This document shows positions 8,452-15,690 of a DNA stretch of 15,779 nt, piece after piece. The stretch's first letter is position 1; each line of letters begins with the position of its first letter. This stretch comes from Oscillospiraceae bacterium. GTDB lineage: Bacteria > Bacillota > Clostridia > Oscillospirales > Oscillospiraceae. A model generated the notes under the pieces. That model saw only the letters and a program-made list of their open reading frames with translations. It was not told the origin of the DNA and made no database searches. The position numbers and the translations under genes are program-made. Location of the stretch: assembly GCA_017378975.1 (NCBI GenBank), contig JAFNXT010000253.1, positions 1-15,779 on the forward strand, in the 5' to 3' direction.

Positions 8452-9549
8452 TTAGTTCTTTCGGTTTTTCAGCCGCAGGTTCCGGGTCATGGCATTGACC
8501 CGCACCAGAGCGAACATGCTCCGATACATCCTGTGACGGAGCAGGAAAGCGATCAGCCGGATCCGGAAGGCCTGACCCTCCACATCGCACTTCTCGATCG
8601 CGTTCTTGTAGAGGGGCCGCTCCATATCCCGTTTCGCCTCCGCCAGCCGCTGTTTCCGGGGCTTGGGGTTCCGGGGATTGCAGTAGTTCAGCTCGAAGCA
8701 CCTCGACAGCACCCGTTGGAACCGCAGGTACAGCCGCTGATGGTACTCCTCCGTATCCCGGGTCTGGCGGACGAAATCATCCATGCACTCATAGAGGAAA
8801 TACATGGTGTCCGCGATGTCCGGGGTATACTTCTGGGTGGCCGCCTCTTCATTATATACATAGTGGTACAGCCGCACACAGCGGTAGTACACCTTGTCTG
8901 CCTTATGGAAGGCCCAGAGATTGAACACATTGTCCTGTGTCCGCTTCAGACCGGGCTGGTTGTAGACCTTTTTCCCCTGCAGGAAGGCCTTGCGGTAGAG
9001 CCGGGCATTGGCAGTGCCCAGATCCACGATCGCCAGAGGCTGGGGCTTGGACACCTTGGAGGGCAGGATCCTGTCGATCAGCTTCTCCCGGTCGTCCCCT
9101 TCGAAGCAGAGGGTCCCCTCCACTTCCTCTCCGAAGAAGCAATTCTTCTTCACGGTGTCGCCGATGTCGTAATACTCATCCCAGATCAGGATGTCGCCGT
9201 CGCCGCACTCTTCTGCATAGCGCTTGGCCGTAGCGATGGTGTCCGGCTCGATCCAGTCGTCGCCGTCCAAAAAGCACACCCACTGGCCCCGGGCATTATC
9301 AACGCCGTTGTTGCGGACCACGCTGAGACCGCCGTTTTTCTGGTGGATCACCCGCATGAAGGGGTGACCGGCGGCATATTCGTCACAGATCCGCCCACAG
9401 TCGTCGGGGGACCCGTCATCGATCAGTATGGCCTCGAAATCGTCGCAGGTCTGGGCGCACAGGCTGTCCAGACTTCGCCGGAGCAGATCGTAAGGGACCT
9501 TATAGACCGGGACCACCACAGTGATCAGCGGTGTCTTCTCCATGTCCAT
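8452..9549 (-). CDS. Family 2 glycosyltransferase
   Basis: 365-residue glycosyltransferase. After a short leader, ITVVVPVYKVPYDLL begins the GT-A domain. DDGSPD is at 44-49, NGGLSVVRNNG at 72-82 and the metal site DGDDW at 95-99. TQDNVFNLWAF in the middle gives the QDN-type position where this family places its catalytic base. It lacks the GGPWNK and GI.DD blocks of the three paralogues in this cluster, so it is a separate lineage that probably makes a different linkage. ATG 9549 is chosen over a longer frame (to 9603) because GGAGG lies 8 bases upstream and because the start overlaps the previous stop by one base (TGATG). The C-terminal 40 residues are rich in Arg, as is common for membrane-associated transferases. 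Donor sugar unknown. Confidence 0.9.
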   Translation of the reverse strand: MDMEKTPLITVVVPVYKVPYDLLRRSLDSLCAQTCDDFEAILIDDGSPDDCGRICDEYAAGHPFMRVIHQKNGGLSVVRNNGVDNARGQWVCFLDGDDWIEPDTIATAKRYAEECGDGDILIWDEYYDIGDTVKKNCFFGEEVEGTLCFEGDDREKLIDRILPSKVSKPQPLAIVDLGTANARLYRKAFLQGKKVYNQPGLKRTQDNVFNLWAFHKADKVYYRCVRLYHYVYNEEAATQKYTPDIADTMYFLYECMDDFVRQTRDTEEYHQRLYLRFQRVLSRCFELNYCNPRNPKPRKQRLAEAKRDMERPLYKNAIEKCDVEGQAFRIRLIAFLLRHRMYRSMFALVRVNAMTRNLRLKNRKN

Positions 9550-10373
9550 CACCCTTTCCTCCCCTTGTTCCTCGGATCGAACCGCTTCAAAACATAGAAG
9601 CATTTATCCATGACCTTGGGCGGGATGTAAGCCAGCGCCAGAGGCACGATCAGATACACCCGCTTGTGGAGCGGGATCTTGTTGAGCTTGTAGCCCTTCT
9701 TCCGGACCCGGTAGTCCACCAGCCGGTAGGCCTTGCTCTTTCTGGTATTGTAGGAATCGTTCCGCCGGAACAGCACCAGCGGCTCCTGGATATTGTAGAA
9801 CTTGTAGCCCGCGGCCATGCCCCGGAACCACAGATCGTAGTCCTGCACCACCCGGAAGTCCTCGCAGTAGTTGCCGATCCTGGCGATGTCCTCTCTGCGG
9901 AACATGACGCCGGGATGCATCACCGCGTCCACCTTGGGCATCATGGCGCAGATCTCCTCGTGGGTCTCCGGGAAGAGACGGAGCTGTTCCTCCCGGCCCT
10001 CCTCGTCGATGTACCGTCCGATACAGCTGACGAAAGAATAGTCCGGATGGGAATCCAGAAAAGCCACCTGCTTGGCGAACCGGTCCGGCACCGAGATATC
10101 GTCGGCATCCATCCGGGCGATATACTCACCCTTCGCCACCGCAAGCCCCTTGTTCAGGCTCTTGGTCAGACCCATGTTCTGCTCATTCTCCAGCACCACC
10201 ACTCTGGGATCGGCGGCGGCGTACTCCTTCAGGATCTGCAGGGATCCGTCGGTGGACTTATCGTCCAGCACGATCAGCTCCAGATCCCCATAGGTCTGGG
10301 CCAGGATGCTGTCCATGGCTTCACGCAGGTATTTCTCCGCATTGAATGCGGCCATCACGACGGATATCTTCAT
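9549..10373 (-). CDS. Family 2 glycosyltransferase, short form
   Basis: 274-residue glycosyltransferase that begins MKISVVMAAFNAEKYL. DDKSTDGS is at 37-44, MDADD at 88-92 (metal/nucleotide site), RRE-DIARIG around 158-166, and QDYDLW at 176-181 supplies the likely catalytic base. It belongs to the branch of family 2 common in capsule and lipopolysaccharide clusters for galactose-, rhamnose- or hexosamine-type transfer; the donor is not readable. ATG 10373 is chosen because GGGAGG lies 4 bases before it and the domain begins at residue 2. Earlier ATG (10394) and TTG (10397) codons overlap the ugd stop and would only add PDTGGP-like linker sequence. The C-terminal helix LIVPLALAYIP may touch the membrane. 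The next gene starts in the overlapping TGATG. Confidence 0.9.
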   Translation of the reverse strand: MKISVVMAAFNAEKYLREAMDSILAQTYGDLELIVLDDKSTDGSLQILKEYAAADPRVVVLENEQNMGLTKSLNKGLAVAKGEYIARMDADDISVPDRFAKQVAFLDSHPDYSFVSCIGRYIDEEGREEQLRLFPETHEEICAMMPKVDAVMHPGVMFRREDIARIGNYCEDFRVVQDYDLWFRGMAAGYKFYNIQEPLVLFRRNDSYNTRKSKAYRLVDYRVRKKGYKLNKIPLHKRVYLIVPLALAYIPPKVMDKCFYVLKRFDPRNKGRKG

Positions 10374-10393
10374 GGGTCCTCCCGTATCCGGCA

Positions 10394-11635
10394 TCAATCC
10401 CGCCGGAACACATCTCTCGTATAGACTTTGTCCTTCACGTCATCCAGACAGGGATCGTAGCGGTTGGCGATGATCGCGTCGCACTGGCTCTTGAACGCCG
10501 CCAGATCGTTGACCACCAAGCTTCCGAAGAAGGTCTCCCCATCGGTGAGGGTGGGCTCGTAAACGATCACCCGGGCGCCCTTGGCCTTGATCCGCTTCAT
10601 GACGCCCTGGATGGAGCTCTGGCGGAAGTTGTCGGAATTGGACTTCATGGTCAGCCGGTACACGCCCACCACCACGTCACGCTCCAGCGCGGCGTCATAA
10701 TGGTCGTTCTCGGCATAATAGCCCGCGATCTCCAGCACCCGGTCCGCGATGAAATCCTTCCGGGTCCGGTTGCTGTCCACGATGGCCTGGATCAGATTCT
10801 CCGGCACATCCTGATAGTTGGCCAGCAACTGCTTGGTGTCCTTGGGCAGGCAGTAGCCACCGTAGCCGAAGCTGGGGTTGTTGTAATGCTGACCGATCCG
10901 GGGATCGAGACAGATGCCGTCGATGATCTGCCGGGTGTCCAGCCCCTTCATCTCGGCATAGGTGTCCAGCTCATTGAAGAAGGACACACGCAGCGCAAGA
11001 TAGGTGTTGGCGAAGAGCTTCACGGCCTCAGCCTCGGTATAGCCCATGATCAGAGTGTCGATCTCTTCCTTGATCGCGCCCTGAGCCAGCAGACCGGCGA
11101 ACTCGTTGGCGGCCTCCACCAGCCGGGGATCGTCCAGATCCGTGCCCACGATGATCCGGGAGGGATAGAGGTTGTCGAAAAGGGCCTTGGACTCCCGCAG
11201 GAACTCCGGGCTGAAGAGGATGTTCCGGCTGCCGGTCTTCTCCCGGATGGACTTGGTGAAGCCCACAGGGATCGTGGATTTGATCACCATGATGGTGTCA
11301 GGATTGACCTCCATGACCATTCGGATCACGGCCTCCACGGCGGAGGTATCGAAATAATTCTTCTTGGGATCGTAATTGGTGGGCGCCGCGATCACCACGA
11401 AGTCCGCCTGCGCATAGGCCGCCGCGCCGTCCAGCGTGGCAGTCAGATCCAGCTCCCGGGCCTCCAGATAAGCTTCGATGTAATCGTCCTTGATGGGAGA
11501 GAGCTTCTCGTTGATCATCCGGACCTTCTCCGGGACGATGTCTACGGCGTAGACCTTATGATGCTGTGCCAGCAGGGTTGCGATGGACAGACCCACATAG
11601 CCGGTACCGGCCACCGCGATCGTATACTTCTTCAT
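10394..11635 (-). CDS. ugd: UDP-glucose 6-dehydrogenase (nucleotide sugar dehydrogenase)
   Basis: Cytoplasmic NAD-dependent enzyme of 413 residues that oxidises UDP-glucose twice to UDP-glucuronate. The Rossmann motif GTGYVG is at 10-15, STIPVG at 120-125 and SPEFLRES at 142-149. The substrate-binding helix holds [13 protein letters not shown] (204-216) with Lys206 and Asn210. The active-site stretch [11 protein letters not shown] (257-267) has the catalytic Cys at 262. The length fits the compact, E. coli/Klebsiella-like Ugd group. A longer frame runs to 11758 but lies over the end of the epimerase gene; ATG 11635 begins the fold and has GGAAGAGG upstream. The neighbouring epimerase uses its product, so the pair supplies UDP-glucuronate and UDP-galacturonate. 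UDP-mannose or UDP-HexNAc dehydrogenases are alternatives, but the residue pattern favours UDP-glucose. Confidence 0.92.
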   Translation of the reverse strand: MKKYTIAVAGTGYVGLSIATLLAQHHKVYAVDIVPEKVRMINEKLSPIKDDYIEAYLEARELDLTATLDGAAAYAQADFVVIAAPTNYDPKKNYFDTSAVEAVIRMVMEVNPDTIMVIKSTIPVGFTKSIREKTGSRNILFSPEFLRESKALFDNLYPSRIIVGTDLDDPRLVEAANEFAGLLAQGAIKEEIDTLIMGYTEAEAVKLFANTYLALRVSFFNELDTYAEMKGLDTRQIIDGICLDPRIGQHYNNPSFGYGGYCLPKDTKQLLANYQDVPENLIQAIVDSNRTRKDFIADRVLEIAGYYAENDHYDAALERDVVVGVYRLTMKSNSDNFRQSSIQGVMKRIKAKGARVIVYEPTLTDGETFFGSLVVNDLAAFKSQCDAIIANRYDPCLDDVKDKVYTRDVFRRD

Positions 11636-11651
11636 TCCGCAGACCTCTTCC

Positions 11652-12722
11652 TTACAGATAGAATTCTTTGTACCACCGGGCGAACCTGCGCAAGCCCTCT
11701 CTGAGGGGCGTGGCAGGCCGGAAGCCCAGATCCTCCTCCAACCGGGAGGTATCGGCATAAGTCACCGGCACGTCACCGGGCTGCATGGGCACCAGCTCCT
11801 TGTGCGCCTCGAAATCGTAGCTTTCCGGCAACACACCGGCGGCCACCAGCTCCTGCTGGAGGATGTCCACGAAATCCAGCAGGTTCTCCGGAGCGCTGTT
11901 GCCGATGTTGTAGACCCGATAGGGGGGCACCGGCAGGCCGTCCTCGCCTGTCTGCCGCTCCGGCGCGTTCATCATCACCCGCTTCACGCCCTCGACGATG
12001 TCATCGACGTAGGTGAAATCCCGCTTGCAGTTGCCGTAGTTGAAGATCTGGATCTTCTCGCCCCTGCGCAATTTATTGGTGAAGCTGAAATACGCCATAT
12101 CCGGCCGTCCGGCAGGACCGTACACGGTGAAGAACCGCAGGCCCGTGGAGGGGATGTCGTAGAGCTTGGAATAGGCGTGGGCCATGAGCTCGTTGGACTT
12201 TTTGGTGGCGGCATACAGGCTCACGGGATCGTCCACCTTGTCCTCGGTGGAGTAGGGGATCTTCTTGTTGGAGCCGTAGACGCTGGAGCTGGAGGCGTAG
12301 ACCAGATGCGCCACCGGATGATGGCGGCAAGCCTCCAATATATTGTAGAAGCCGATGATATTGGCCTCGATGTAATCGTCAGGATGGTCGATGGACCAGC
12401 GAACGCCGGCCTGCGCGGCAAGATTCACCACCACATCGAATCCGTACTTGGTGAACAGCTCCTCCACCAGTGCCTTGTCTGCGATATTGCCCCGGTGGAA
12501 ATGCCACTGACAGCCCACACGCTCCCGGGCCAGAGTCTGGAGCTTCTCCAGACGGTATTCCTTGATCGCCACATCGTAATAGGGATTGACGTTGTCCAGT
12601 CCCACGATGGTGGCCCCGTCCAGAGTCGACAGCAGGACCCGCACCAGCTCCGCGCCGATGAATCCGGCGGCGCCGGTGACGAGGATGGTCTTCCCATTCA
12701 GATCGATATTGGGTGTCAGCAT
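11652..12722 (-). CDS. UDP-glucuronate 4-epimerase (NAD-dependent SDR)
   Basis: Extended short-chain dehydrogenase of 356 residues predicted to interconvert UDP-glucuronate and UDP-galacturonate in the cytoplasm. The NAD-binding GAAGFIG is at 17-23. [12 protein letters not shown] (100-111) is the signature I associate with glucuronate 4-epimerases rather than GalE. SSSSVYG is at 144-150 and the catalytic Tyr170-Lys174 in [20 protein letters not shown] follows in the substrate-binding part. The C-terminal half has the conserved YNIGN and [12 protein letters not shown], also typical of this subgroup. ATG 12722 has GAGG 6 bases upstream, within the end of the previous gene (8-bp gap). The adjacent ugd supplies its substrate, which strongly supports the assignment. 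A few extra residues at the N-terminus make it slightly longer than most relatives. Confidence 0.92.
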   Translation of the reverse strand: MLTPNIDLNGKTILVTGAAGFIGAELVRVLLSTLDGATIVGLDNVNPYYDVAIKEYRLEKLQTLARERVGCQWHFHRGNIADKALVEELFTKYGFDVVVNLAAQAGVRWSIDHPDDYIEANIIGFYNILEACRHHPVAHLVYASSSSVYGSNKKIPYSTEDKVDDPVSLYAATKKSNELMAHAYSKLYDIPSTGLRFFTVYGPAGRPDMAYFSFTNKLRRGEKIQIFNYGNCKRDFTYVDDIVEGVKRVMMNAPERQTGEDGLPVPPYRVYNIGNSAPENLLDFVDILQQELVAAGVLPESYDFEAHKELVPMQPGDVPVTYADTSRLEEDLGFRPATPLREGLRRFARWYKEFYL

Positions 12723-12730
12723 ATGTTACC

Positions 12731-13456
12731 TCATTTCGCCCCGTCTTTCCGCAGTACGGAGACCACGGTGTGCAGGATGATCTTGATATCCAGCCTGAAA
12801 GACCGGTTGCGTACGTAATAAAGCTCCATGGCCTGCCGCTCTCTGTTGGCGTAGACCGCGTTGTTCCGGGCGTAGGCCTGCCAGTAGCCGGTGAGACCGG
12901 GCTTGGCGCTGAGCAGGATCGCCTGCTCCTCGGGGGTGTAATTCCCCGCCAGCTCCTCCGGCAGGATGGGCCGGGGACCCACCACCGACATATCGCCCCG
13001 GATCAGGATGTTGAACAGGATCTGAGGCAGCTCGTCCATGGAAGTCCTGCGGAGCACCGCACCGAAGCACTTTTTGGAATCACCGGGCTTCTGATAGCCC
13101 AACAGCCGGGGATCGTCCGCCAGCTTATACTCTCTGTGGTACTCCTCCAGCTGTTCCGGCGTCAGCATCTGCTCCAGATGGTCCGCGCCGCGCTTCATAC
13201 TGCGGAACTTGTACAGCCGCAAAGGCTTGCCGTCCTTGCCGACCCGGGTCTGGACATAGATCGGCGCGCCGGGATCCATGATCACCACGACCAGCGCCAG
13301 CACCGCCATGGGGACCAGCAACAAGATACTGGCCAGCAATGACGAGATCCGGTCGAAGCACCACTTCCCCACCAGATACCCCCGGCTGACCCGAGGGATC
13401 TGGACTGCCGTGGCAGAATTATTCACTTTTTCCTCAGTCATGATCTCCATGGGCAC
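12731..13456 (-). CDS. Initiating sugar transferase (polyprenyl-phosphate glycosyl-1-phosphate transferase, PF02397)
   Basis: Membrane phosphoglycosyl transferase that starts the repeat unit by moving a sugar-1-phosphate from a UDP-sugar to undecaprenyl phosphate. It is the short, monotopic form (241 residues) without the N-terminal four-helix part of WcaJ/WbaP. One membrane segment, SLLASILLLVPMAVLALVVV, covers about 39-58. Then come QTRVGKDGKP (69-78), YKFRSM (82-87), RRTSMDELPQ (136-145) with the Asp141-Glu142 catalytic dyad of the PglC family, GDMSVVGPRP (154-163) and KPGLTGYWQA (185-194). The start is uncertain: GTG 13456 (AGGA 5 bases upstream), ATG 13450 (AGGTG close by) and ATG 13441 are all in frame. 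A hairpin at 13464-13478 overlaps the upstream stop and partly covers the ribosome site. Glucose, galactose or N-acetyl-hexosamine could be the first sugar. Confidence 0.93.
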   Translation of the reverse strand: MPMEIMTEEKVNNSATAVQIPRVSRGYLVGKWCFDRISSLLASILLLVPMAVLALVVVIMDPGAPIYVQTRVGKDGKPLRLYKFRSMKRGADHLEQMLTPEQLEEYHREYKLADDPRLLGYQKPGDSKKCFGAVLRRTSMDELPQILFNILIRGDMSVVGPRPILPEELAGNYTPEEQAILLSAKPGLTGYWQAYARNNAVYANRERQAMELYYVRNRSFRLDIKIILHTVVSVLRKDGAK

Positions 13457-13463
13457 CTACATC

Positions 13464-13478
13464 CTGTCATTGTGACAG
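13464..13478 (-). promoter_or_regulatory. Hairpin over the cpsB stop and next ribosome site
   Basis: A 6-bp perfect inverted repeat (13464-13469 with 13473-13478, 3-base loop) contains the cpsB stop codon. On the minus strand its 3' arm ends in the AG of the AGGA that serves the next start. A ribosome finishing cpsB would melt it and expose that site, a plausible means of translational coupling. This is inferred from sequence only. Confidence 0.35.
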
Positions 13479-14174
13479 CACCACCCGGGCATTCTCCCGA
13501 AACAGCGCGTCGGCATACTCTTTTCCGTATCTCTCCCGGACCAGCCGGTAGCAATCCCCCAACCGGGGCGTCCGATGGATCTGATCGTGGGCATCGGATG
13601 CCACGAAATGGACGCACCTGTGCTTCAAAAGCCGCCGGCAGAACCATTTCACCGCCAGTCCGTCTTCTCCCATGATGCTTTCGGCGTTGATCTGGATCAA
13701 TGCGCCCAAATGGAGCACCGTGCCCACCAGCCGCCGGTCCTTCAGGAACACGGGATACCGCTCCGCGTGGGCGATCACCGGGATCATCCCACCGCTGAGG
13801 ATCTCCTCCACCCCAGCCAGCACCTGCGCCGCCGTGGACAGGACGGAGAACTCCAGCAAAACATAGGGCCCACCGGCCAGCGTCAGGACCCGGCCTTCCC
13901 GAAGCTTTTCGGAAACGTCCGGCTCGAAGCTCACCTCGTTCCCGAGGAACAGCTCCATGCCTTCGGGCTTGCATCGCTCCAGCTCCGCCAGCGCCCGGGC
14001 CAGATCTTCCGGCGTGTTCTGCCGGAACCGCCCCCGGTAATGAGGCGTCAGCACCACCGTGCCGACTCCGTCCTCCCAAGCCATCCGCAGGAGCGCCTTG
14101 GCATCCTCCAGATCCGTCGCTCCGTCATCCACACCGTGGAGCAGATGACAGTGGATATCTATGAACTTCTCCAC
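13467..14174 (-). CDS. cpsB: CpsB/CapC-family tyrosine-protein phosphatase (PHP domain)
   Basis: Manganese-dependent PHP-fold phosphatase of 235 residues. In Gram-positive capsule systems this family removes phosphate from the CpsD/CapB tyrosine kinase and so tunes polymer length or export. Metal-ligand motifs are visible: IDIHCHLLHGVDDG (5-18) with HxH at 8-10, LTPHYRG with His45, GNEV with Glu80, LLEFS with Glu108, IAHAERY with His136 and VASDAHD with Asp194 and His196. I start at GTG 14174 because AAGGAGG lies 7 bases upstream and the family N-terminus (EKFIDIHCH) begins there. The frame is open back to an ATG at 14288, but those 38 codons are the palindromic repeat in the gap. No CpsC or CpsD kinase is in the window, so its substrate must be elsewhere or different. 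Confidence 0.92.
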   Translation of the reverse strand: MEKFIDIHCHLLHGVDDGATDLEDAKALLRMAWEDGVGTVVLTPHYRGRFRQNTPEDLARALAELERCKPEGMELFLGNEVSFEPDVSEKLREGRVLTLAGGPYVLLEFSVLSTAAQVLAGVEEILSGGMIPVIAHAERYPVFLKDRRLVGTVLHLGALIQINAESIMGEDGLAVKWFCRRLLKHRCVHFVASDAHDQIHRTPRLGDCYRLVRERYGKEYADALFRENARVVLSQ

Positions 14175-14215
14175 GCCATCTCCTCCTTCCTGCTCCGCCG
14201 TCACCATAGTCGTCC

Positions 14216-14270
14216 GGAGCCTTGGCTCCCCCCCCTTGGGGGAGCTGTCACCGAAGGTGACCGAGGGGGG
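14216..14270. repeat. Palindromic intergenic repeat unit (copy 1)
   Basis: The 106-bp gap between the first two genes holds a dense set of inverted repeats. 14216-14221 pairs with 14224-14229. 14226-14232 (CTCCCCC) pairs with 14238-14244 (GGGGGAG). 14247-14252 (GTCACC) pairs with 14256-14261, inside an outer arm of C's (14228-14235) and G's (14265-14270). The core GGGAGCTGTC is also found at 15700-15709, in a unit with the same outer-stem/inner-stem layout. I recall such elements as frequent in genomes of gut Oscillospiraceae, where their translation is often misread as protein. It is not followed by a T-run, so it is not an obvious terminator. Confidence 0.75.
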
Positions 14271-14280
14271 TGTCCCCCGC

Positions 14281-15438
14281 TCAAACATCCTCCGTATCCA
14301 TCACATACCGAAGCTCCTTGGCCGTATGTCCACCCTTCCTGAACACGCCCCGGAACAACCGGGCGATCCAGGCGAAGGGGATCAGCCAGGGATGCTCTCT
14401 GAGCCGCCGATCCTTCTTCTTCATCCATTCCACACTGGGGAACAGCCGTTTCCACAAATACCGCACCTTCGATCCGAAGGTGACCTTACCGCCGGAGCTC
14501 TGGATCTTCCGGAGCTCATGACCGATGAAGCCCTGCTCGGACCCGTGGGTGCCGGAGGCCGTGCAGAACCGGAGCATCTCCAGCTCCTCCATCGTCAGCT
14601 CTTCCACTGTCTCCCCGGCCAGAAGCTTCCGGGCGATGGTCCGGCAGGTGCGTTCATACTCTGCCATCCCCAGCTTCTCACATTCCGCCTCGATGTAGGC
14701 CCAGTCCATGGAAGTGCCCTTCTTCTGCTCATATACGTACACATCCACGAAGGACCGCAGACCCACACCGTGATCGGAATAATGCTTGAAGGCATGGGCG
14801 GTCATGTAGATGTAATGATCCTCGTCAGAGAAATGATAACCGAAGGATCCGGGCTTGTCCTGGATCAGCCGGGACTTCACATCCTGATAATACTCCACCA
14901 TCCGCAGATCGCAGTGGAGCTCGAACAGGGTGTGATGGAGCTCCATGTTATACACGGGATCTTTGTGGTAGATGTCATGATGAGTGTCATGATGGCCCTT
15001 GGGGTCATACCCTCTGGCCAGCATATACTCACGCATCTCCTCCCGACGGGTGGTGTCGAACAGGATATCCTGATCGGTCATCTGCCGCATCTCCATCCGG
15101 GGATACAGATCCTTGAGCACACTGCCCTTCAGGGGCACATACCAGATCCCCATCCGCTCCATGGCGGCACAGATCTGCTGACGCTCGATGGTCAAAAGAA
15201 GGTTCCGGCGCAACGCCCGCTCCCGGGCCTCCTTCCAGACGGCCCAGACCTCCGGTGCTGCCACACCCTCCAGGGCGGCGGCGGCCATTGCCTCCATAGA
15301 GTGGGACTTTGCCAGCAGGAACAGTTCCCCAAGATCCATGCCCTCCAGCCGCTCCGGCTGCGCTTTCTTCCCATGAAGGGCACAATGGGCCAGATATATC
15401 GCCCCCCTGACGCTCTGAGGGATCCGCTCTGTCATCAT
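14281..15438 (-). CDS. Nucleotidyltransferase-fold protein (PF14907-like), first gene of the operon
   Basis: 385-residue soluble protein that resembles the uncharacterised nucleotidyltransferase family (PF14907) often seen in polysaccharide clusters. The fold's hallmarks are visible: WYVPLKGSVLKDLYP at 99-113 with the Gly-Ser turn (KGS 104-106), then MTDQDILFD (120-128) with the DxD metal site at 122-124. A His-rich stretch follows (HHDTHHDIYHKD and ELHHTLFELH), then a second acidic/His block YIYMTAHAFKHYSDHG. There are no membrane helices. The frame begins at a TTG (15468), but AGGAGG ends 9 bases before the paired ATG codons at 15438/15435, so I start at 15438; a TTG at 15441 is also possible. 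It is first after the promoter and separated from cpsB by the palindromic repeat. The target of nucleotide transfer is unknown for this family as far as I know. Confidence 0.82.
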   Translation of the reverse strand: MMTERIPQSVRGAIYLAHCALHGKKAQPERLEGMDLGELFLLAKSHSMEAMAAAALEGVAAPEVWAVWKEARERALRRNLLLTIERQQICAAMERMGIWYVPLKGSVLKDLYPRMEMRQMTDQDILFDTTRREEMREYMLARGYDPKGHHDTHHDIYHKDPVYNMELHHTLFELHCDLRMVEYYQDVKSRLIQDKPGSFGYHFSDEDHYIYMTAHAFKHYSDHGVGLRSFVDVYVYEQKKGTSMDWAYIEAECEKLGMAEYERTCRTIARKLLAGETVEELTMEELEMLRFCTASGTHGSEQGFIGHELRKIQSSGGKVTFGSKVRYLWKRLFPSVEWMKKKDRRLREHPWLIPFAWIARLFRGVFRKGGHTAKELRYVMDTEDV

Positions 15439-15460
15439 CAAGTCACGCCTCCTAAAGTCC

Positions 15461-15476
15461 CGGCGCAAAATCGCCG
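15461..15476 (-). other. Small hairpin in the 5' leader
   Basis: CGGCG (15461-15465) pairs with CGCCG (15472-15476) across a 6-base loop, 8 bases upstream of the AGGAGG ribosome site of the first gene. It lies inside the short leader expected from the promoter at 15499-15507. A role in initiation or antitermination is possible but not shown; the stem is short. Confidence 0.3.
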
Positions 15477-15498
15477 CACTTACCCAGTCTTACATGAT

Positions 15499-15527
15499 AT
15501 TATAACACAGATAAATCGATAATGCTA
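15499..15527 (-). promoter_or_regulatory. Promoter with extended -10 for the whole cluster
   Basis: On the minus strand TGTTATAAT (15507 to 15499) is a perfect extended -10: TGn followed by TATAAT. With 17-bp spacing the -35 position (15522-15527, TAGCAT) is a poor match to TTGACA, as is common when the extended -10 is present. The surrounding 60 bp are markedly AT-rich compared with the rest of the window. The expected start of the transcript is near 15492, giving a leader of roughly 55 nt before ATG 15438. It is the only convincing promoter I found; the genes downstream are packed to the window's left edge. Confidence 0.65.
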
Positions 15528-15603
15528 TTCCTATTTTCATCTTTACCGAAAAAACCCTCAATACCTTCCATAAACAGGAACCGATCACCAACCCCCACGC
15601 AGA

Positions 15604-15640
15604 TCCGCACCCACACGACCGTAGGGCGGGGGCTCGCCCC
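15604..15640. repeat. 37-bp direct repeat, copy 1, with GC hairpin
   Basis: This stretch is identical to 15743-15779, with a period of 139 bp. Its end forms a strong hairpin with the following bases: GGCGGGGGC (15625-15633) pairs with 15636-15644. Together with the next two palindromes it makes up a composite repeat without coding potential, in the non-genic stretch from 15540 to 15779. Confidence 0.85.
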
Positions 15641-15645
15641 CGCCG

Positions 15646-15670
15646 CTGTTTTTCGCGGAGCGAAAAACAG
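15646..15670. repeat. Perfect 10-bp inverted repeat
   Basis: CTGTTTTTCG (15646-15655) pairs with CGAAAAACAG (15661-15670) across a 5-base loop. It follows the GC hairpin at once, and a further small palindrome (CCCAC TGT GTGGG, around 15675-15687) comes next. On either strand the arm is AT-rich but has no trailing T-run outside the stem, so it is a repeat rather than a classic terminator. Confidence 0.8.
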
Positions 15671-15690
15671 ATCACCCACTGTGTGGGCAC

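Noticed and set aside
6465..8498. A plus-strand open frame of 677 codons across two glycosyltransferase genes
   Set aside because: It is antisense to two clear family-2 glycosyltransferases, its translation is rich in His/Pro/Gln with no recognisable domain, and long shadow frames are expected in GC-rich genes. The same holds for the plus-strand frames at 1344-2396, 2904-3821, 3881-5110, 4996-6288, 8533-9597, 9531-10424, 10346-11704, 11802-12818 and 14161-15522.
10394..11758. A 454-residue version of UDP-glucose dehydrogenase starting at 11758
   Set aside because: The first 41 codons overlap the epimerase gene out of frame and have no family similarity; ATG 11635 has a ribosome site and starts the Rossmann fold.
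15548..15553. A T6 run on the minus strand as a terminator of an upstream gene
   Set aside because: Only a 4-bp stem (TTCC/GGAA) lies before it, too weak to support an intrinsic terminator.
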